The notes under the pieces were generated by a model. That model saw only the letters and a list, made by a program, of their open reading frames with translations. It had not been told where the DNA came from and ran no database searches. From CAYVUV01 sp964455095 (GTDB taxonomy: Bacteria > Desulfobacterota > Binatia > HRBIN30 > CADEER01), in contig CAYVUV010000165.1 of NCBI GenBank assembly GCA_964455095.1, positions 1 through 36,240 on the forward strand: a stretch of DNA of 36,240 nt, read 5' to 3'. The translations under genes were made by a program, and so were the position numbers. Shown here piece by piece: positions 30,603-36,240 of this stretch; the stretch's first letter is position 1, and each line of letters opens with the position of its first letter.

Positions 30603-31145
30603 TCAGCGGAAGAAGTGCTGGCGATAGAAGCGCAGCTCCTCGATCGACTCGCGGATATCGGCGAGTGCCAGGTGGGCGTGCTTCTTTTCTGGCGGCGGTG
30701 GTCCTTGCGGGTACCAGCGCCGCACCAGCTCTTTCACCGTGCTGACGTCGAGGTTGCGGTAGTGCAGGTAGGATTCGAGCTGTCGCATGTGCCGGCTCAA
30801 GAAGCGCCGGTCCTGACAGATGGAGTTGCCGCACAATGGCGAGCTACGCTTGGTGCAGTAGCGACTGATGAAGGCAAGCGACGCCGCCTCGGCTTCGGCC
30901 ATGGTCAGTCGCGAAGCCAGCACGCGGGCGGTGAGGCCTGAATCGGCGTGGTGCTCGCGGTTCCACTGGTCCATGGCGTCGAGCACGGCTGCGGGCTGGT
31001 GGATCGCCAATACGGGCCCCTCCGCAACGAGCTCGAGATCCGGCGTGGTAATGAGGGTCGCGATCTCGAGAATGGTGTCGCGATCGGGATCGAGCCCGGT
31101 CATCTCGAGATCCATCCAGACCAGGTCGGAATCGTTGGCGCTCAT
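30603..31145 (-). CDS. orn: Oligoribonuclease
   Basis: 180 aa. I start at the ATG at 31145 (MSANDSDLVWMDLEMTGLDP); the longer frame to 31421 is not family-like. The DEDDh exonuclease residues are all present: Asp12 and Glu14 in MDLEMTGLD, Asp112 in SICQDRRFL, and His158 and Asp163 in HLALADIRES. It degrades 2-5 nt RNAs, including pGpG from cyclic di-GMP breakdown. AMDQWNREHHADSGL and the FYRQHFF ending are typical of Orn. It lies 41 bases after pepN and 15 before purN on the same strand. Confidence 0.95.
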   Translation of the reverse strand: MSANDSDLVWMDLEMTGLDPDRDTILEIATLITTPDLELVAEGPVLAIHQPAAVLDAMDQWNREHHADSGLTARVLASRLTMAEAEAASLAFISRYCTKRSSPLCGNSICQDRRFLSRHMRQLESYLHYRNLDVSTVKELVRRWYPQGPPPPEKKHAHLALADIRESIEELRFYRQHFFR

Positions 31146-31186
31146 GCCGACACCTGCCGTCCGCTGTGCGACAGTCCCGCTCGAGT

Positions 31187-33754
31187 TCAAGCGAACTGTG
31201 TGAATGCCGCGGGGATGTCCGCGGCCAAACGACGACACGCGGCCGCGTCGATCGCGAGCTGCTCCAGTGCCTGTGCGATTGTCTCGCGCGTCTCGTCGGT
31301 GGTGCGCGGCGGGAGGAAGGCCAAGACTTCGCTGGCGGCCGGCTCGGGTGTCAGTTGGGCCAGACCGCGCACGATATTCTGCTGCAGCATGGGGTCCATG
31401 CCGGTGACGAGCCGCTCCCACCGGTCGCGTACAAACGACCAGGTCGACAGTCGCGAGGCGCGGCCGCCGAGCAGGCGGGCCAACACGTGGGCTCGATCCT
31501 GGGGGCGCACTTCGTCGGTGAGAGCCAGGGACAGCGTGCGCTGTACCAGCGTGGGGTCCTCGAAGGACGTGAGCCCGAACAAGAAGCGCTGCTCCTCCTC
31601 TGGATCGGTCGCCTCGGAGCGTTTGCGCGCCAGGTAGCGCTCGTAGAGCGCGGCGTCGCCGGAGCGGGCGGTGAGACTGACGACGGTCGAAGCGAGGTTC
31701 GGATCGAGCGCGGCTGGGTCACGCAAATAGCGCTCGAGGCGTTGGCGGGCCTCTGCAATGACCGCTGCATCGCTGGCCAGCTCGCCGAGGGTGCCGATGA
31801 CGATGGCGCGTCGCAGTCGGTCGTCCTCGCTCTCGTCGGGTCGCGCGTCCCAGCCCAGGCCGGCCAATTGCGGCGCATAGAGGCGGGCGGCGAAGCGTTC
31901 GAACGCTTCGCGGGTAGCATGCTCGACGAGGTTCGTGCTCACCCAGGCCAGCCGTTCGGTGATGGCGGCCAACACTGCGCGATCGGTCTCGTCGCGAAAG
32001 CCCGCGAGCATGGAGAAGAACTGCTTGATCGGCGTCTTGCCGGCCTTGACCAGCGCCCACTGATTGCCGACCAGGTCGAGTCGTTCCTGCGCGTTGAGTG
32101 CGGCGGGCAGCGCGTCGACCAGGCTCGCCAGCGCCGCGTCCTCCATTGCGAAGCGGTAGAACCCAGCCCCGTCGCCGTTCGGGTAGAACCATCGTGCGCC
32201 GGGGAGAGAAACCTGCCCCGCGCCGGCGTCCACCACGACGCGTTCCTCACGGATGCCCTTGTCGGTGCCGTACTTGATCACCATGGGGATCAGCCAGCGC
32301 TGCTCCGGTGCTGAGCCGCTTGCCGCCGGGTCGGCGAAGAAGCGCTCTTGCGACAGGTGCAGGGAGAGACCGTCGCCCTCTTGCTGCGCGGCCACTGTGA
32401 CGAGTGGATGTCCCGGCTGTTTGATCCAGGCATTGGCGATGGCCGCGACATCACGCCCCGACGCCTGGGTGAGCTCGCGCCAGAAGTCGTCGGCGGTGGC
32501 GTTGCGCTCGCGGTAGCGATCCAGGTACGTGCGCACTCCGCTGCGGAACACATCGGCGCCGAGGAAACCCTCGATCATGCGCACGACGCCGGCGCCCTTC
32601 CAGTAGGTGATGACGTCGAAGCGTTCGGTCGCCTGCTTGGCATTCCTCACCTCGAACGAGATCGGATGGGTCGAGCGCAGCGCGTCGAGGTTGAACGGGC
32701 GTACCAGGGTGGCGACGAAGTCGCGCCACATGCCCCATTCCGGCATCAGATCGGCGACGACTTTGTAGCCGATAAACGTGGCGAACGACTCATTGAGCCA
32801 CAGATCGTCCCACCAGGCCATGGTGACGAGATCCCCCCACCACATGTGCGTGAGCTCGTGCGCGGCGGTGTAGAAGATGTTCTTCCGGGCCGTTGTGGAT
32901 GCGCGCGCGCCATCGGCGGCGATGGCGGTGAGCCGATAGGTGATGGCGCCCGGGTTCTCCATGGCCCCGGCTTCGAAGTCGGGCACGCCGATGGCGTCGA
33001 CCTTACCGTATGGGTACGCAATCGCCGTGTAGGCTTCGAGGTTCTCCAGCGAGCGCACGTGTGCGTCGCGTGCATACGTGCCTTTGGCGGCCATTCCGCG
33101 CGGCAAGAATACGCGCACCGGAACGCCGCTCGGGGTGGTGGCGATCGGCGTAGCCTCATAGGGGCCGACGGTGTAGGCGACTAGATAGGAGGAGATGGGG
33201 GGCGTTTCGGCGAAGCGCACCTCGCGCCGCCCGTCGCGCTGGGGCGTGTCGCTCAGCACGGCGCCGTTAGCGATCGCGGTGACGCCTGGTGGGATCACCA
33301 GCGTCAGCGCAAAGCGCGCCTTGAACTCCGGCTCGTCGAAACAGGGGAAGGCGCGGCGCGCGTCGGCGGCTTCGAATTGTGTGGCCGCGTAGCGCGCTCC
33401 GTCCTTCTGCGAGCGATAGAAACCGCGCAGCCGCGCGAGGATCTCACCGGCGAACGTGATCGCGAGCGAGGCGGAGCCGGCGGCCAGGGGTCGGCCGAAA
33501 TCAAGCCGGATCGTTTCCGCTTCTGGATCGACGGAGATCGCAGCTACGGCTTCGGCTCCGTTCGCGCCCACCGCACGCGCCGCCCGCACGTCGAGATCCA
33601 CCGCATGCAACACGATCGCGCTGGTTGGCTCATCGAGCAGTACGGCGATCTCTTCATCGGCCCGGAAGCGCCAGGCATCGAGGTCGACATCGATGCGCAG
33701 CGCGTAGCGCACGGGCCGAACCTTCCGAGAGAGGCGAAAGTCGCGGGTGCTCAT
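31187..33754 (-). CDS. M1 family aminopeptidase
   Basis: 855 aa from the ATG at 33754 (MSTRDFRLSRKVRPVRYAL), the normal family opening; a further ATG at 33784 would add ten residues. It is a zinc metallopeptidase removing N-terminal residues. The substrate-binding GAMEN motif lies at 263-267, and the zinc ligands are His299, His303 and Glu322 in HELTHMWWGDLVTM and WLNESFATFIGY, with Glu300 as general base. ARRAFPCFDEPEFKARF is the characteristic domain-I segment. The C-terminal helical ERAP1-like domain spans about 510-855 (GYYRF-like GAGFYRFAM). No signal peptide, so cytoplasmic. A strong hairpin at 33873-33915 separates it from the cohesin gene upstream. Confidence 0.92.
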   Translation of the reverse strand: MSTRDFRLSRKVRPVRYALRIDVDLDAWRFRADEEIAVLLDEPTSAIVLHAVDLDVRAARAVGANGAEAVAAISVDPEAETIRLDFGRPLAAGSASLAITFAGEILARLRGFYRSQKDGARYAATQFEAADARRAFPCFDEPEFKARFALTLVIPPGVTAIANGAVLSDTPQRDGRREVRFAETPPISSYLVAYTVGPYEATPIATTPSGVPVRVFLPRGMAAKGTYARDAHVRSLENLEAYTAIAYPYGKVDAIGVPDFEAGAMENPGAITYRLTAIAADGARASTTARKNIFYTAAHELTHMWWGDLVTMAWWDDLWLNESFATFIGYKVVADLMPEWGMWRDFVATLVRPFNLDALRSTHPISFEVRNAKQATERFDVITYWKGAGVVRMIEGFLGADVFRSGVRTYLDRYRERNATADDFWRELTQASGRDVAAIANAWIKQPGHPLVTVAAQQEGDGLSLHLSQERFFADPAASGSAPEQRWLIPMVIKYGTDKGIREERVVVDAGAGQVSLPGARWFYPNGDGAGFYRFAMEDAALASLVDALPAALNAQERLDLVGNQWALVKAGKTPIKQFFSMLAGFRDETDRAVLAAITERLAWVSTNLVEHATREAFERFAARLYAPQLAGLGWDARPDESEDDRLRRAIVIGTLGELASDAAVIAEARQRLERYLRDPAALDPNLASTVVSLTARSGDAALYERYLARKRSEATDPEEEQRFLFGLTSFEDPTLVQRTLSLALTDEVRPQDRAHVLARLLGGRASRLSTWSFVRDRWERLVTGMDPMLQQNIVRGLAQLTPEPAASEVLAFLPPRTTDETRETIAQALEQLAIDAAACRRLAADIPAAFTQFA

Positions 33755-33872
33755 GCGGCGATAAATATCCGATTGATCCCGCATGGGCCAGTCGGGGCGC
33801 GCGCTGCGCGGCCGGAACCGGGTCTGGCGCTCTCACGCAGTGCGCAGCGCCACAGACACCAGGCGCGAACTA

Positions 33873-33915
33873 CCGGCAGATCAACGGGCGTAGGGGGCAC
33901 CCGCTGATCTGCCGG
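33873..33915 (-). terminator. Long hairpin after the cohesin-protein gene
   Basis: CCGGCAGATCA at 33873-33883 pairs perfectly with TGATCTGCCGG at 33905-33915; inside, CGGG (33885-33888) pairs with CCCG (33900-33903). It begins nine bases after the stop codon of the minus-strand cohesin gene and so lies where its terminator is expected. There is no T run after the stem, so it may be a Rho-assisted or stabilising hairpin. Confidence 0.55.
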
Positions 33916-33923
33916 AACCGCGA

Positions 33924-35093
33924 TTACGATTGGCGACGCCGCAGAACAGCGACGCGCCACACGAGGGCCAGGGCGAGCATCGTGGCCAACGCTGCGGTGC
34001 CGAACTCGGATATCGTCGGAATCGGAGCCGGCGGGCCGCCGCTGACCGTGACCGGCGGACCGGGCAGGGCATTCTGCTCGTCGATCGGATAGATGCGTTC
34101 ACCCGCGATCAATGCGCGCACGGCGATGCCGTTGGCGCCGTCGTTGAAGTTGCCGCCGGCATCGGTTCCACCGCTGCCGATGAGCTCGTCATCGCCCAAT
34201 CCATTCTCGACGATGCCGTTCGGGCCGGCGCTGTAAATGCGCAGCGCGGGCGAAGCGACGTTGCCAGCTCCGCGTCCCAGGACGCGAGTCGAGCCGGCCG
34301 CGTTACCCGATGTGATGCGAGGAGTGGGAATCGGCGTGTTGGTGGGCGTGCGCGTGGGCGTGCTGGTTGCGGTGATCGTCGGCGTGTTGGTCGATGTCCC
34401 GCTCGGCGTGGCGGTCGGCGTATTGGTGTGGGTTGGAGTGTTGGTGTGGGTTGGGGTGTTGGTGCCAGTATTGGTCGGTGTCGGGCTCGGTCCGACGGTG
34501 AAGGTCTCGGTCGGCGAGGACGTTGGGGTCGTGGTAGGAGTGCGAGTTGAGGTTGTCGTCGGAGTGCTGGTCGGCGTGGGGGTCGCCGTGTTCCCCAACG
34601 TAAACGTCGGTGTCGATGTTGCGGTCGGGCCTTGAACGGTGATGCTCCCGTTGCTCGGCGTGCAGACCGGGTCACCCTCGTTCAGGAGACAGCTGTCCAG
34701 CGTGAGATTGCTGAAGCCGACTGCGACTCCCTGAAACGCAATGGTGAAGAGCGGTCCGTTGCCGCTCGGTGTGCACGCCATGCCGATGATGACCTGGCCG
34801 GGCGTGGCGATGTTCGAATTGAAGTTGCAACCAGTGGTCTGCGCGGTCGTGGCCACTCCGGTCGCTGAGACGATGCTCGAGTCGTAGGTGATCGTGAAAT
34901 CGGCGGAATCGACGCCGGCTGCGACATCGATAGACAAGTCGACGCTGGTAGACGCCCCAGTATTTGGAATGCTGGCGTTGCTCGTCAGGCTCACGACGGC
35001 GGCTTGTGTCGCGTGCGCCGTCACGACGAGGAACGTTGCGGCCGCGAGTGCCTGGTGTAGGTAGCCCCGTACAGTCGCCATCCGAAACCCCAT
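33924..35093 (-). CDS. Secreted cohesin-domain protein with Thr/Pro linker and IPTL-like sorting tail
   Basis: 389 aa. The ATG at 35093 has GGAGG nine bases upstream; a GTG at 35099 is only three bases from it. A signal peptide follows (HQALAAATFLVVTAHATQAA). Residues 35-150 form a cohesin-like beta domain (VDLSIDVAAGVDSADFTITY, FTIAFQGVAVGFSNLTL) with three cysteines. Residues 155-262 are a Thr/Pro/Ser-rich linker with THTNTPTHTNTP repeats, then a small Gly/Asn/Asp-rich domain. The C-terminus (IPTISEFGTAAL, a hydrophobic helix, then RRRQ) is the pattern of IPTL-CTERM tails, processed by exosortase-like enzymes; here the usual L and W positions are I and F. Probably surface-anchored. Its neighbour has dockerin repeats. 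Confidence 0.88.
   Translation of the reverse strand: MGFRMATVRGYLHQALAAATFLVVTAHATQAAVVSLTSNASIPNTGASTSVDLSIDVAAGVDSADFTITYDSSIVSATGVATTAQTTGCNFNSNIATPGQVIIGMACTPSGNGPLFTIAFQGVAVGFSNLTLDSCLLNEGDPVCTPSNGSITVQGPTATSTPTFTLGNTATPTPTSTPTTTSTRTPTTTPTSSPTETFTVGPSPTPTNTGTNTPTHTNTPTHTNTPTATPSGTSTNTPTITATSTPTRTPTNTPIPTPRITSGNAAGSTRVLGRGAGNVASPALRIYSAGPNGIVENGLGDDELIGSGGTDAGGNFNDGANGIAVRALIAGERIYPIDEQNALPGPPVTVSGGPPAPIPTISEFGTAALATMLALALVWRVAVLRRRQS
34318..34632 (-). repeat. Thr/Pro-coding low-complexity region with 18-base tandem units
   Basis: This part of the cohesin gene codes for Thr/Pro/Ser almost only. Within it TTGGTGTGGGTTGGAGTG (34423-34440, plus-strand reading) is followed directly by a copy with one difference (34441-34458) and a partial third. 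Such linkers are expected to vary in length between strains. Confidence 0.75.
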
Positions 35094-35102
35094 ATCCACC
35101 TA

Positions 35103-35107
35103 CCTCC
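35103..35107 (-). promoter_or_regulatory. Ribosome binding site deciding the cohesin-protein start
   Basis: GGAGG on the minus strand, nine bases before the ATG at 35093. It favours this ATG over the GTG at 35099 (three bases away) and the ATG at 35081 (too far). Confidence 0.6.
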
Positions 35108-35321
35108 GAGCTTGCGAACGCGCGCGAGACACGCCCGCCGAATACCGCTTGATTTAACCCGCCGACGTTGTACGGCCTGAGGGCAGTGCAAGTCAAGGGA
35201 TTTTCGCCGCGAAGGCGCGCAAGTCAATGCCAAATTCGGCATCGAAACCGCGTTCGTATGGCCGCAAGTGGTGCGCGTCGGGCGCGGGCGCCGCAAGCGC
35301 GGCTTACCGTACAGGAGCGGC

Positions 35322-36240
35322 TCAGCGCGTCGCGCCGGGATGCAGCGTCACGACCTCGATCGGCCGTTCGTCGATGGTGCTGCCGAGCACCTGAACGGAA
35401 GCGCGGGCGGGACGCGGCTGACGAACGGTGAACTCGACCATGACCACGGCTCCGCGATCGGTCTCGACCGGAGTCGCGCTGGCCAGGGAGATGTTCATGC
35501 GTCCGGCTCGGTCGCTGGCGAATTGCGCGAGGCTGTTGGCGCCGCCGCGTCGCAGCGTAACTGCGGCCGGCTCGAGTTGCGCGCTGTCATAGCGCAGCTG
35601 TACGTCGAGGGCGTAGAATGGTGCCGAGGCCTGGATGTATAGCGGCACTTGCACGCGGTCGCCGCGCCGCTGGCGCATCCGCCCAACATGAAGGACTGAT
35701 GGGTTGCGCGTGGCGCGCAAGGCTGCTCCCCCTGGTTGCCAGTTGCCAGTGCAGTCTCCGAAGAGAATGCCCTGGAAGTCTTGGCCCTGCGCCTGGCCGA
35801 CGAGATCAGTCAGGGCGATGCTGCCCTGCTGGCACTCGCCGGTTCTGATCCGCGGTTGGATGACCAGTTGATCCGGCATCTGATCGGGGTTGGGCACAAA
35901 GAGCCAATCGGAGGCGCAGGTCTCGGCCACTTGAAAGCGATCAAGGGACCCGACGTTGAACTGCAGAATGCGCGCGGCGTCGAGAGAACTCAGCGCGCCG
36001 TTGCCGGTGACGTCGCACGCGAAGGTTTGGTTATTCGTGAAGGTGCGCAGCCCGACCAACTCCTGCAGGATGTACGAAGCATCGAGCGAGCTGATCCCGG
36101 TGTTGAAGTCGCCTGTCTTGTCGGGGTTCACCAACCAAGAGCCTGGAAGCACGTCGGTTACGGCGTAGTTCCCGGAGAGACCCGTCTGTGTGGACTCCTT
36201 AGCCGGTCCGGTCAACGCGACGTCGACTGCGGGAACGGCG
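35322..36240 (-). CDS. CnaB / dockerin / cohesin protein, C-terminal part (cut by window edge)
   Basis: The frame is open to the right edge, so this is a C-terminal portion of about 305 residues. It enters within a carboxypeptidase-regulatory or CnaB-like domain (PAVDVALTGPAKESTQTGLS, then GNYAVTDVLPGSW). Two dockerin type I calcium-binding repeats follow, GDFNTGISSLDASYILQELV at about 36050-36112 and DVTGNGALSSLDAARILQF at about 35950-36020, with the typical D..G.....DA....L pattern, though the first lacks one aspartate. A Cys-containing spacer follows, and the last 110 residues form a cohesin-like domain (GDRVQVPLYIQASAPFYALD, MVEFTVRQP). It probably acts at the cell surface in a protein assembly. 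The protein lies 228 bases upstream of the other cohesin-domain gene. Confidence 0.85.
   Translation of the reverse strand, partial: AVPAVDVALTGPAKESTQTGLSGNYAVTDVLPGSWLVNPDKTGDFNTGISSLDASYILQELVGLRTFTNNQTFACDVTGNGALSSLDAARILQFNVGSLDRFQVAETCASDWLFVPNPDQMPDQLVIQPRIRTGECQQGSIALTDLVGQAQGQDFQGILFGDCTGNWQPGGAALRATRNPSVLHVGRMRQRRGDRVQVPLYIQASAPFYALDVQLRYDSAQLEPAAVTLRRGGANSLAQFASDRAGRMNISLASATPVETDRGAVVMVEFTVRQPRPARASVQVLGSTIDERPIEVVTLHPGATR

Noticed and set aside
34318..34632. CRISPR-like or satellite array
   Set aside because: The repeats are an in-frame Thr/Pro-coding linker with no unique spacers.

Overview
The window is GC-rich, gene-dense bacterial chromosome with mostly short intergenic gaps. 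The gene mix suggests an uncultured lineage of the Deltaproteobacteria or Candidatus Binatota (Desulfobacterota_B) type: an F420-type luciferase-like oxidoreductase, PhyH dioxygenase, DUF6282 hydrolase, MFE-type SDR, secreted proteins with 'CGND..EPPGETCDG' cysteine-rich segments, Thr/Pro-rich linkers and an IPTL-like C-terminal sorting tail. This placement is inference from gene style; no rRNA is present to confirm it. I saw no tRNA, rRNA, CRISPR array, transposase or integrase, and no gene-free stretch longer than 300 bases once the supported genes are placed.

Layout. 1-480 (-): N-terminal part of a membrane protein cut by the window edge. 675-6189 (+): a two-gene secreted unit, a very large beta-propeller/di-haem cytochrome c protein followed by a seven-repeat exported protein. 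6201-7202 (-): F420-type oxidoreductase. 7349-9816 (+): a GT-C-like membrane protein and a PhyH dioxygenase. 9818-14060 (-): an operon-like run of a DUF547-radical SAM fusion, a SnoaL-like protein, a pterin carbinolamine dehydratase and a dynamin-like GTPase, divergent from hemW (14163-15317, +).

15493-24254 is the most unusual part. Two large STAND-type ATPases (977 and 1090 aa) share a C-terminal module with a stand-alone 155-aa protein encoded between them on the opposite strand, directly after a 48-aa Pro/Ala-rich peptide gene. An HpnE/phytoene-desaturase-like FAD oxidoreductase is translationally coupled to the second ATPase, and the divergent gap between the peptide gene and the oxidoreductase carries clustered TGAAC half-sites and an inverted repeat. 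I read this as a candidate undescribed signalling or regulatory cluster.

24259-28198 and onward (-): an unrecognised helical protein, a DUF6282 metal-dependent hydrolase and an MFE-2-like SDR with a TetR-style palindrome upstream; then a glycosyltransferase 2 with a C-terminal Rossmann segment, a TatA-type protein and a GcvR-like double-ACT protein (27188-29053). infC (29221-29922, +) stands alone, without rpmI and rplT, and starts with TTG. Next come purN, orn and pepN on the minus strand (29940-33754), then two secreted assembly-type proteins: a cohesin-domain protein with a Thr/Pro linker and IPTL-like tail, and the C-terminal part of a CnaB/dockerin/cohesin protein that runs off the right edge.
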